Shown here in pieces: positions 6,287 to 13,514 of a DNA stretch of 17,360 nt. The stretch is from positions 1 through 17,360 of the forward strand of contig JANXLW010000089.1 of the NCBI GenBank assembly GCA_025354965.1. The letters are read 5' to 3'. Every line of letters begins with the position of its first letter. Position 1 is the first letter of the stretch. The stretch comes from Betaproteobacteria bacterium. Lineage in GTDB: Bacteria; Pseudomonadota; Gammaproteobacteria; Burkholderiales; Burkholderiaceae_C. Under the pieces are notes generated by a model. That model saw nothing but the letters and a program-made list of their open reading frames with translations. It had not been told where the DNA came from and searched no databases. A program made the position numbers and the translations under genes.

Positions 6287-7963
6287 GTGGCCCAATCGGA
6301 TATTGAAATAGCCCAGGCGGCGATACTCCAACCTATCGTTCAATTGGCGCAGCAGCGACTCGGCATACCACCCGCAGCGCTGGAGCCTTATGGTCACTAC
6401 AAGGCCAAGATTGACCTGGCCTGGCTGGCCAGGCAGACCGGCCCCAACGGCAAACTGATACTGGTGACCGCGATCAGTCCAACACCGCCGGGCGAGGGCA
6501 AGACTACCACCGTGGTGGGTTTGGGTGATGCGCTCAATCGCATCGGCAAGCGTACCGTTATTGCGTTGCGCGAACCGTCGTTAGGTCCGGTGTTTGGCAT
6601 GAAGGGCGGTGCCGCTGGCGGCGGACACGCCCAGGTGGTGCCGATGGAAGACATCAACCTGCATTTCACCGGCGACTTCAACGCAATTGCGTTGGCGCAC
6701 AACTTGTTGGCCGCGTTGATCGACAACCACATCTATCACGGCAACACGCTGCGTTTCGATTTTCGTCGCATTGTCTGGCGCAGGGTGATCGACATGAATG
6801 ATCGGGCACTGCGCTCTACCGTCATTTCCCTGGGTGGCTCGGGCAACGGATTCCCGCGCGAGGACGGCTTCGACATTGTGGTGGCATCCGAAGTGATGGC
6901 TGTATTTTGTCTAGCTACATCGCGCAAGGACCTGAAGGCCCGTCTGGGCAACATCATTGTCGGATACACGCGCGACCAGACCCCGATACGGGCCAGCGAC
7001 CTGCAAGCACAGGGCGCCATGGCGGCCCTGCTGAAGGACGCCCTCAAGCCGAATCTGGTGCAGACACTGGAGAACAATCCGGCCATCATTCATGGTGGAC
7101 CGTTTGCCAACATTGCGCATGGCTGCAACACCGTCATCGCAACGCAAGCCGCGCTGAAACTGGGCGAGTACGTGGTCACCGAGGCCGGATTTGGCGCCGA
7201 TCTGGGGGCCGAAAAATTTGTCGACATCAAGTGTCGCAAGTCAGACCTGCGTCCCGACGCGGCGGTCATGGTGGCAACGCTGCGCGCCATCAAGCATCAT
7301 GGCGGAGTTGCGGCCAAAGACCTCGACATCTTTAACCCGAAGGCGGTAGAAAAAGGGTTGCGCAATCTCGAACGCCACGTAGACAACATGCGGCAACGCT
7401 TTGGCCTGCCTTGCGTGGTGGCCATCAACCATTTCACATCCGATACACCGGCCGAACTGGACCTGCTACGCCGACAGATGGATCGCCAGGGCGTGCCGGT
7501 AGTGATCGCACGTCATTGGGCCGATGGTTCCGCCGGGGCGGTGGACCTGGCGCATGCGGTTGTCAAGCTGGCCGAGTCGGGCACCGCCAATCTGCAATTC
7601 GTTTATCAGGATGAAGACAGCTTGTGGGACAAGATGAAAGCCATTGCCACCAAAGTTTACGGCGCGGCCGATATTTCCGCTGACTCTGCGGTGCGGGCCA
7701 AGATAGCGAAGTTGCAACAAGACGGTTTCGGCCACTACCCGGTATGTGTCGCCAAGACCCAGTACTCTTTTTCCACCGACCCACTGCTGCTGGGCGCACC
7801 TTCCGGTCACATGGTCAATATTCGCGAGGTCCGGTTGGCGGCGGGCGCCGAGTTCGTGGTGATGATTTGCGGCAACATCATGACCATGCCGGGCTTGCCC
7901 AAGGAACCGGCGTCCTCGCGCATCGATATTGACGACGACGGAAAAATCTCGGGCTTGTTCTAG
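6287..7963 (+). CDS. fhs: Formate-tetrahydrofolate ligase
   Basis: Cytosolic enzyme that makes 10-formyl-tetrahydrofolate from formate, tetrahydrofolate and ATP, feeding one-carbon units into purine, fMet and serine metabolism or allowing formate assimilation. The conserved ATP-binding loop PTPPGEGKTTT (about 65-75) and the long FTHFS signature (REPSLGPVFGMKGGAAGGGH, then DINLHFTGDF) are intact. So are FDIVVASEVMA, HGGPFANIAHGCN, VTEAGFGADLGAEKF and the C-terminal GNIMTMPGLPKEP. From GTG 6287 the protein is 558 residues, the standard length, and opens with the family-typical SDIEIAQAA; AAGGA (6276-6280) precedes it by 6 bases. ATG 6260 also has AGGA upstream and would add nine residues. No folD is adjacent in the window. 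Confidence 0.97.
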   Translation: MAQSDIEIAQAAILQPIVQLAQQRLGIPPAALEPYGHYKAKIDLAWLARQTGPNGKLILVTAISPTPPGEGKTTTVVGLGDALNRIGKRTVIALREPSLGPVFGMKGGAAGGGHAQVVPMEDINLHFTGDFNAIALAHNLLAALIDNHIYHGNTLRFDFRRIVWRRVIDMNDRALRSTVISLGGSGNGFPREDGFDIVVASEVMAVFCLATSRKDLKARLGNIIVGYTRDQTPIRASDLQAQGAMAALLKDALKPNLVQTLENNPAIIHGGPFANIAHGCNTVIATQAALKLGEYVVTEAGFGADLGAEKFVDIKCRKSDLRPDAAVMVATLRAIKHHGGVAAKDLDIFNPKAVEKGLRNLERHVDNMRQRFGLPCVVAINHFTSDTPAELDLLRRQMDRQGVPVVIARHWADGSAGAVDLAHAVVKLAESGTANLQFVYQDEDSLWDKMKAIATKVYGAADISADSAVRAKIAKLQQDGFGHYPVCVAKTQYSFSTDPLLLGAPSGHMVNIREVRLAAGAEFVVMICGNIMTMPGLPKEPASSRIDIDDDGKISGLF

Positions 7964-8082
7964 CGAGTGCTTCATGCAAGTTCATTCACCTGCCGTGGTG
8001 GAAGTTTCCTTATCCCCAGTTTTCCGGCAAATATTCAGCAGGTTTTTGACATGTTTTGTCTTCGTCGTCTTTACTGGTCTGT

Positions 8083-8178
8083 TGGCAAGCGGAACTTCTC
8101 AAGCAGGCAGATGCGGCGAGGTATCGGACCAAAGAGGACGGACGCAATGCGATTCGCTTCCATGACCCGCGCATTTGA
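8083..8178 (+). pseudogene. C-terminal remnant of a GGDEF (diguanylate cyclase) domain
   Basis: In the frame ending at TGA 8176-8178 the sequence reads WQAELLKQADAARYRT then KEDGRNAIRFHDPRI. This closely matches the final helix and strand of GGDEF domains (pattern ..LLKxADxAxYxAKxxGRNxxxFxDP), with the invariant Lys-x-x-Gly-Arg-Asn present. No start codon, active-site GGDEF or upstream domain exists; fhs ends 120 bases before. It is therefore a stub, probably left by a deletion. Identification rests on about 27 residues seen by eye. Confidence 0.5.
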
Positions 8179-8232
8179 GCGACAGTCCATGCGACGCCGA
8201 CCCTGCAACCGATACTTGGTACAAGTTTCGGC

Positions 8233-9006
8233 ATGAAGACAATTTTGAAAATGAAGCTATTTCATTGGGCGATCGCCGCCATCCTCATAACTGTATTCTG
8301 CCCAAGCTATGGCGCAGATATCGGGATGTCGAAAGATGACACTCACGTCTTCCTGAAAGGCGAAATCCAGTCGGGGGATTTCAACAAGGTGCTGGCGCTG
8401 GCACGTCGCAACTTCAAAACTTTCCTGCACGCCACGTGGTCGCTCGACTCAACTGACGGCGACCTGGAAGAGGCCATGCAGATTGGCAACCTGATCAAGA
8501 ACCTTGGGCGCAAGGTGGAAGTTTGGGAGCCGGGTGCGAAGTGTGTCAGCGCATGCTTTTTGGTTTACGCAAGCGCGGTCGACCGCATCGCTTTGGAGAA
8601 AGGCCTGGGACTGGGTGGGCCTTACTTTGCACTCGCTAGGTCTGGCGACCTCAGCCCGGACCAGGCCAGTAAGAGGTCTGAATTGCTGTCGACAGCAGTG
8701 CGTGATTTCCTCACAAAAAACGAAGTCCCCACTGACTTGATTGAAAAGATGTTTTCCCTGCAGACAGGTCAAATTTACTGGCTCGATGCAGGAGAAGCTG
8801 AACGATTGGGTCGGCGACCCCATTGGTTCGAACAGAACCTGATGGCAAAGTGCCGATTCAGTTCAAAGCAGTTTTTTGATGCGGTCGGTCGAATCGAAAA
8901 AGGGGCAACCAGCGAACGCTCGAAAGTGCAGCAATGGACCGAGTGTCAAGACGGGGTGCAGGAAGACATGTCGATGCAAAATTTTGACAAGGTATTTGCG
9001 CGCTAG
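8233..9006 (+). CDS. ClpP/crotonase-like periplasmic protein (COG3904-like), probably non-catalytic
   Basis: 257 residues with a signal peptide (cleavage near PSYGA, about residue 28). The core resembles the ClpP-fold periplasmic proteins: a strand plus turn SLDSTDGDLEEAMQIGNLIK (the usual NSPGGdl with GG changed to DG), then CVSACFLVYAS, where Ser106 is the expected nucleophile between Cys104 and Cys108. The usual Gly-x-His-x-Pro-Tyr is replaced by GLGGPYF, with Gly128 where His is expected, so peptidase activity is doubtful. The C-terminal 60 residues contain two further Cys. ATG 8251 is an alternative start giving a more typical signal peptide; neither start has a good ribosome site. The gene is convergent with pqqU, 18 bases apart. 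The substrate and role are unknown. Confidence 0.75.
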   Translation: MKTILKMKLFHWAIAAILITVFCPSYGADIGMSKDDTHVFLKGEIQSGDFNKVLALARRNFKTFLHATWSLDSTDGDLEEAMQIGNLIKNLGRKVEVWEPGAKCVSACFLVYASAVDRIALEKGLGLGGPYFALARSGDLSPDQASKRSELLSTAVRDFLTKNEVPTDLIEKMFSLQTGQIYWLDAGEAERLGRRPHWFEQNLMAKCRFSSKQFFDAVGRIEKGATSERSKVQQWTECQDGVQEDMSMQNFDKVFAR

Positions 9007-9024
9007 CAAAGTGATCTTGCAGAT

Positions 9025-11145
9025 TTAAATAGGTGCTGTCAGGCTGAGCCCGATAGTCCAATTTTTGCCCAATGCCGGCTCGTAGTACTGGGACGAGGCC
9101 TGGTTCACGATGACAGACCCCACATATTGACGGTCGGAAACATTATTGAGTCGCCCATAGAGGGCCAATGAGCCTTTGCCGACGAACCAGCCCTGGCTTG
9201 CGCTCAGGTTTAAAACAGTATGGCCATCCGCTGATGCCGTGTTGCTGTCGTTGGCATAAATGCGCCCGGCCTGAACCAGTTCAACGCCCAGTCGGGTACC
9301 CAACGCAGACGCCTTCCTGTTTTCTTTTGCCGGCTCGCTAGTCCACGCCAACTCAGAGAACAAAAAAGTTTGTGGTACTCCGGGCAACTTGCTGCCACTA
9401 GACACACTGTTGGCGCCGGTCTTGAACGATTGCGAATACTGCGCATTGATCATGGAGGCGGATAGCGAGGCAGATACGTTGGGGCTCAACAACGTATTTC
9501 CGGCCAGTTCCAACCCGGAGCGCGAGGTGCCTGGGGCATTTTTATAGGCGGTTTGGCCGTTGCTGCTGGTGGCAACGACGATTTCATCGATGGAGTCGAT
9601 TCGAAACAACGCAAAATCCACGCGTGACTGACGGTTGGGCAGCCACTTGGCGCCCATCTCGTAGTGCCGGCTGTGTGATGCATTCAGGCCCGGATTGAAT
9701 TCGGCAATGGCGCTGGTGCCACCATCGCGGTAGGCCATTTCGGCCAGTGTCGGGGTCTCGAAGCCCTTGCCATAGTTGACATACAGGTTTAAGTCATCGT
9801 TTGCGTGGTAAGTCAACCCAAGTACCGGATTGGCAGAACGATAGCTTGCATTGCCTGAGCCATCGTGTCCATCAGCAAGATAGTAATCATCGCTGCTAAA
9901 ACGCACCGTGCTGTAGCGCAGTCCGGAAACGATGGAAACCATGCTTGTCACATGCGCTGTCCCTTGCACAAACAAATCACTGTTTTCTGACTGGTTGTCT
10001 TCGCTGCGGGTGGTGGTGGCTTTTTCGCCCAACCTGGCCGCACCACTCTGGCGAAATTCGCTGGAACGGTCAAATTCGTAACCGCTAGCCCATTCAACCG
10101 GTGTCCCGCCCCATCGGGCTTTAGCGTTGTATTGCAGCCCGGCGCCGTAATATTTTCTTTCCAATCCGGTCCAGGCGCCAGTGACGTTCGGGCCGGCCGC
10201 GGCGCCAACCTGATACTGCAAGTTGTCGCGTGTTCCGTAGTAAATGCGGCTGGTCAAAGTGCGGCTTGCATCGATTGCGTAAGTGACTGAACTACCCAGC
10301 TGATTCTGCAAAACCGTCTTTCGGACGAAGTAGTCGGATGCCGTTTTGGTGCCAAGAGAATTGGTTCCGGCTTGCAACGGGTTGGCCGCCAGCTGCGCTG
10401 AGGTAAGTCCCAGCGGATCACGCGCCAGCGGCATGTCGAATTGGTTGAACACAACATTGACACGGGTTTGCTCGTTCGGCGCAAAACCAAGTTTTCCATT
10501 GAATTGCTTGCGCTGCGTCGCGCTGTTGTCGCGGTAGCCGTCAGTCGAGAATGTGCTGTAGTCGGCTACCAGACCGTAGATGCCTACGGTGCCGGCATAT
10601 TGATAGTCGGCACGGCGCATGCCATAGGATCCAAGGTAGTACTTGACGCCGAGCTCGGCGTCTTTGGGAGCCTCTTTGGTGAAGGCCTGTATCACGCCGC
10701 CGGATGAATTTCCATAGAGCTGCGCCAACGGGCCGCGTAATACTTCGATGTGATCGGTCGAAGTCAAACTGATGGAGGAGCCTTGTCCCTGGCCGTCCGG
10801 TGTGGTGGCCGGTATTCCATCGATAAGCAAGCGGATGCCGCGAATTCCGAAAGCCGAGCGGGCACCAAATCCACGAATCGACACCTGCAAATCCTGGGCG
10901 TAATTTTGTCGGTCCAATATCGTCAGGCCGGGAACACGACTCAGCGACTCGGACAGGTTAACCTGAGGACCCGCAGCCTCGATGGTGAACCGGTCAATCG
11001 ACTGGATGGCGGCCGGCGCATCAAAACTGCGCTGCTCGGTGCGGGAAGCCGAAATGACAACGTCCGGCAAGGCTTGCGCGTCGGCTGCGGCATGGAATGC
11101 ACAAGACGCAGCAAGCGCCAACGAGGTTGGTATAAAAAGTCTCAT
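9025..11145 (-). CDS. pqqU: TonB-dependent outer-membrane receptor, PqqU (YncD)-like
   Basis: 706-residue outer-membrane receptor. A signal peptide (cleavage at ADA-Q, about 23) is followed by a TonB box (PDVVISAS, about 27-34), a plug domain (to about 160) and a 22-strand barrel. It shares long stretches with E. coli PqqU, the PQQ importer (about 700 residues), as I recall that protein: NLSESL.xVPGL, RQNYAQDLQ, SIRGFG, GIRGIRL, DGIPAT.PDGQGQ, EVLRGP, GRGFETPT-like (here GKGFETPT) and, near the end, QYVGSVIVN and YYEP. Those blocks are more specific than general siderophore-receptor similarity. Its divergent neighbour is a PQQ-type dehydrogenase, which supports PQQ uptake. The C-terminus ends in Ile instead of the usual aromatic. 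An iron-chelate receptor is the alternative, but I see no Fur box. Confidence 0.85.
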   Translation of the reverse strand: MRLFIPTSLALAASCAFHAAADAQALPDVVISASRTEQRSFDAPAAIQSIDRFTIEAAGPQVNLSESLSRVPGLTILDRQNYAQDLQVSIRGFGARSAFGIRGIRLLIDGIPATTPDGQGQGSSISLTSTDHIEVLRGPLAQLYGNSSGGVIQAFTKEAPKDAELGVKYYLGSYGMRRADYQYAGTVGIYGLVADYSTFSTDGYRDNSATQRKQFNGKLGFAPNEQTRVNVVFNQFDMPLARDPLGLTSAQLAANPLQAGTNSLGTKTASDYFVRKTVLQNQLGSSVTYAIDASRTLTSRIYYGTRDNLQYQVGAAAGPNVTGAWTGLERKYYGAGLQYNAKARWGGTPVEWASGYEFDRSSEFRQSGAARLGEKATTTRSEDNQSENSDLFVQGTAHVTSMVSIVSGLRYSTVRFSSDDYYLADGHDGSGNASYRSANPVLGLTYHANDDLNLYVNYGKGFETPTLAEMAYRDGGTSAIAEFNPGLNASHSRHYEMGAKWLPNRQSRVDFALFRIDSIDEIVVATSSNGQTAYKNAPGTSRSGLELAGNTLLSPNVSASLSASMINAQYSQSFKTGANSVSSGSKLPGVPQTFLFSELAWTSEPAKENRKASALGTRLGVELVQAGRIYANDSNTASADGHTVLNLSASQGWFVGKGSLALYGRLNNVSDRQYVGSVIVNQASSQYYEPALGKNWTIGLSLTAPI

Positions 11146-11201
11146 TTGAAAATGCTCTCACACTTTGGCCGCGCCGAAGAAAATTTCAGTCGGAAACTCA
11201 A

Positions 11202-11217
11202 ATGAAAATATTTTCAT
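11202..11217. promoter_or_regulatory. Perfect 16-bp palindrome in the pqqU/dehydrogenase intergenic region
   Basis: ATGAAAAT followed by ATTTTCAT, perfectly symmetrical, lies 57 bases upstream of the pqqU start and 140 bases upstream of the dehydrogenase start. It is probably an operator for a dimeric regulator acting on one or both divergent genes. The regulator is unknown. The halves lack the one-base spacer of a classical Fur 7-1-7 site. Confidence 0.5.
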
Positions 11218-11273
11218 GACGCGTGTTAAATCTTTCAGCCAGAAATTCCACCACAAGGGAGTCGTCTATGTAA

Positions 11274-11326
11274 AACTTATTTTTGACAGTCATCGTGAAC
11301 CATGCACTTTCTGTCAAAAATGAGTT
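11274..11326. repeat. 16-bp inverted repeat with 21-base loop upstream of the dehydrogenase
   Basis: AACTTATTTTTGACAG (11274-11289) and CTGTCAAAAATGAGTT (11311-11326) are complementary at 15 of 16 positions (the remaining pair T-G is a wobble in RNA). The loop is 21 bases. The repeat ends 30 bases before the dehydrogenase ATG. Both arms carry TTGACA in opposite directions. It could be a two-half-site operator or, if transcribed, a strong leader hairpin. Confidence 0.6.
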
Positions 11327-11356
11327 GATTCAACACCCATAGAAAGAGGAGACTAC

Positions 11357-12676
11357 ATGAAACCACAAAGCGGAAGTGTCTTAAAACGCAGCGCGATTTA
11401 TCTGGCTGTCGGCCTGGCAGCATCGTTCATCGCCGGTCCCGGCATGGCGGCGAATGATGAGGCCAGTCTGGAAAAACTGGGCGCCTTCAAGCGCACCGTT
11501 GCCCCGCAACCAATGAAGCGAGTGCCGCAAGATCCCAAGTACGCCGAGAACCTGAAGAAGGTTCTGCAGCAAATCAAGCTGCCCGATGGCTTCAAGATCG
11601 AGCTGTTTGCCATCGTGCCGGACGCCCGCGGCATGGCGGTTAGCCGCAACACCGCCACGGTGTGGGTCGGCACCCGCAAGAGCACCGTCTATTCGGTGCA
11701 AGACCGCGACATGGACAACGTTGCCGACACGGTCGACGAGTTCAGCGGGAGCATCAAGTTTGATATTCCGGCCGGCGCTTGCTACTCGCCCGACGGCTTC
11801 CTGTTCATCGCCGAGCGCAACCGCGTGATGATGTTCCCGGCGGCGGAATACTTCATGGAAGGCTCCGACACGGTCGCGATTCCGATTGTCAAACAGGGCG
11901 ACCTGATTCCAGCCGAGGAAGAGTCGTACAACCACACCGCGCGTGCCTGCGTGATCGGCCCTGACAACAGAATCTACATTACCCTGGGGCAACCTTTCAA
12001 TGTGCAACCACCGGAAAAAGTCGATCTTTACCGCAAGTGGGGCATTGGCGGCATCGTCAGCTTCAACCGGGATGGCGGAGACCGAAAAGTCGTCGCAACC
12101 GGTGTGCGCAATTCGTCGGGACTTGCATTCAATCCGGTTGACAAAAGCCTGTGGTTTACCGACAACCAGGTTGACGGCATGGGAGATGAAACCCCTCCAG
12201 GTGAATTGAACAAGGTTCCCGCAGTCAATGGCGCGCTCAAGATGGGTGGCTGGTATGGCGCGCCGTATTACGGCGGCGGTGAAGTGCGTACCGATGAGTA
12301 CAAGGGCAAACCTATCCCGAAGGAACTCGCCGACAACTATGTCAAGCCTCAGGTCGAGATGGTGGCACACGCCGCGGATCTGGGAATGATGTTCTATACC
12401 GGCAAGATGTTTCCCGCCAAGTACAAGAACGCGATCTTCAGCGCCCAGCACGGCTCCTGGAATGCGGTCAAGCCCAGAGGTGCCAGGGTCATGGTGACCT
12501 ACCTGGACGACAAGGGTAACGCAGCAAAAACAGAGCCGTTTGCTGAAGGATGGATGAATGCCGAGGGCGTCTATCTGGGTCGGCCGGTTGACGTGCAGCA
12601 GTATGTCGATGGGTCAATTCTGGTATCCGACGACAAGGCTGGCGCTGTCTACCGCATTTCCTATCAAGGCAATTAG
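11357..12676 (+). CDS. PQQ-dependent sugar/sorbosone-type dehydrogenase, periplasmic
   Basis: 439 residues. A signal peptide (cleavage near GMA-AND, about 32) precedes a six-bladed beta-propeller of the glucose/sorbosone dehydrogenase family, soluble enzymes that oxidise an alcohol, aldose or related substrate with PQQ. Characteristic pieces are LPDGFKIELFAIVPDARGMAV, YNHTARACVIGPDNRIY (His193 aligns with the catalytic His of soluble glucose dehydrogenase), GVRNSSGLAF (Arg251/Asn252, PQQ-contact positions), SAQHGSWN, and the C-terminal VDGSILVSDDKAGAVYRISY. A strong ribosome site (AGAGGAG) precedes ATG 11357. It is divergent from pqqU and followed by a c-type cytochrome gene, the expected electron acceptor. 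The substrate cannot be deduced, and PQQ dependence is inferred from the family plus context. Confidence 0.88.
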   Translation: MKPQSGSVLKRSAIYLAVGLAASFIAGPGMAANDEASLEKLGAFKRTVAPQPMKRVPQDPKYAENLKKVLQQIKLPDGFKIELFAIVPDARGMAVSRNTATVWVGTRKSTVYSVQDRDMDNVADTVDEFSGSIKFDIPAGACYSPDGFLFIAERNRVMMFPAAEYFMEGSDTVAIPIVKQGDLIPAEEESYNHTARACVIGPDNRIYITLGQPFNVQPPEKVDLYRKWGIGGIVSFNRDGGDRKVVATGVRNSSGLAFNPVDKSLWFTDNQVDGMGDETPPGELNKVPAVNGALKMGGWYGAPYYGGGEVRTDEYKGKPIPKELADNYVKPQVEMVAHAADLGMMFYTGKMFPAKYKNAIFSAQHGSWNAVKPRGARVMVTYLDDKGNAAKTEPFAEGWMNAEGVYLGRPVDVQQYVDGSILVSDDKAGAVYRISYQGN

Positions 12677-12691
12677 TCCAATGAATAAATG

Positions 12692-12730
12692 AGCGGGCCG
12701 GGCCTGCTGTCCGGTCCGCTTTGTTTGTTG
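12692..12730 (+). terminator. Terminator-like hairpin between the dehydrogenase and cytochrome genes
   Basis: AGCGGGCCGG and CCGGTCCGCT form a 10-bp stem with one G-U pair and a 9-base loop, followed by TTGTTTGTTG. It lies 16 bases after the dehydrogenase stop and 18 bases before the cytochrome start. It may lower cytochrome expression or stabilise the upstream mRNA. Confidence 0.7.
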
Positions 12731-12748
12731 TAACACTGGAAATAGCCT

Positions 12749-13093
12749 ATGCCCAATAAAAAACGACTCGTGTGGTATTTGCTGCTGGCAACCCTGGCGA
12801 CCTTTGAGTTGCAGTCAGCATTGGCGGGCGACGTGGCCGCGGCGCGAACCAAGGTGCAAACCATTTGCCAGATATGTCATGGCGCGGACGGTGTGGCGGT
12901 CATTCCCGGCGCGGCCAACCTGAGTGGTCAGCAAAAGGAATATCTGGTGACGCAACTGCGCGCTTTCCGTTCGGGCAGCCGCGTCGAAGCGCAAATGAGT
13001 ATCGTCGCCAAGACCCTCACGGACGCCGACATTGAAAACCTGGCCGACTGGTATGCGGCGATCAAGGTGAGCGTCGAAATGCCAAAGGAATAG
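12749..13093 (+). CDS. Periplasmic class I c-type cytochrome (c553-like)
   Basis: 114 residues. A signal peptide (cleavage at ALA-G, about 26) is followed by the haem-binding CQICH motif at Cys40-His44. A probable axial Met lies in the AQMSIVAKTLTDADIENLADWYA block, which is typical of c553/c4-type monohaem domains. It should be matured by the periplasmic cytochrome c system and carry electrons from a donor to terminal oxidases. Its position directly after the PQQ-type dehydrogenase makes that enzyme the likely donor. A hairpin terminator separates the two, so co-expression may be partial. The ribosome site is modest (GGAAA). Class assignment is secure; the partner is inferred. Confidence 0.9.
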   Translation: MPNKKRLVWYLLLATLATFELQSALAGDVAAARTKVQTICQICHGADGVAVIPGAANLSGQQKEYLVTQLRAFRSGSRVEAQMSIVAKTLTDADIENLADWYAAIKVSVEMPKE

Positions 13094-13514
13094 CGGCCGG
13101 TCGGATCTTCGACCTGGCTGCGATAGTGGAGTCTGACCGCCCGTCAGATCCGCTGACCGACGGCAATCGTACGGTACTTGTTGCAAACTTGCGGCTGTAA
13201 GGGCTGTCTGGTTCGACAGCGCTTCTCAGTCATGTACTTTTCATCCTGCCCGGTCAGAATGGCGCCAACCAGGTGCAGTCGTCAATTGCCGGTTTTGGGC
13301 GTTCCAACTACATTGGCGGCAGTGACCCCCTTGAGTTGTTGACTTTGGACGTTGGATAGGCACAATAATTGCGTTCGCCACACAATTGGTGGTCGAACAA
13401 AAAGCGATGTTGTGTCAATTGACAAGAACCTTGAATATGCGAATCAAGCTGTTGGCAATTGATAAACCTATCGATATTTGAGGTCAAGTTTCCAGAATAT
13501 TCAAGGGAATGAAA
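13094..13514. other. Intergenic region with decayed coding trace and CAATTG palindromes
   Basis: 421 bases without a supportable intact gene. TCTGAC-cgccc-GTCAGA at 13132-13148 is a perfect 6-bp hairpin without a T-run. One + frame from 13201 to 13362 stays open and looks protein-like (QSSIAGFGRSNYIGGSDPLE) but has no start, and a stop (13198-13200) interrupts it upstream. From about 13370 the base composition becomes AT-richer. CAATTG occurs four times, once inside the perfect 12-base palindrome TGTCAATTGACA (13413-13424). Confidence 0.5.

Noticed and set aside
7974..8165. 63-residue ORF with a signal-like hydrophobic stretch
   Set aside because: Poor ribosome site. Another frame over the same bases encodes a recognisable GGDEF remnant, which explains the sequence better.
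11202..11217. Classical Fur box controlling the TonB receptor
   Set aside because: The palindrome has TGAAAAT/ATTTTCA halves without the central spacer of the 7-1-7 Fur site, and the receptor resembles PqqU rather than iron receptors.
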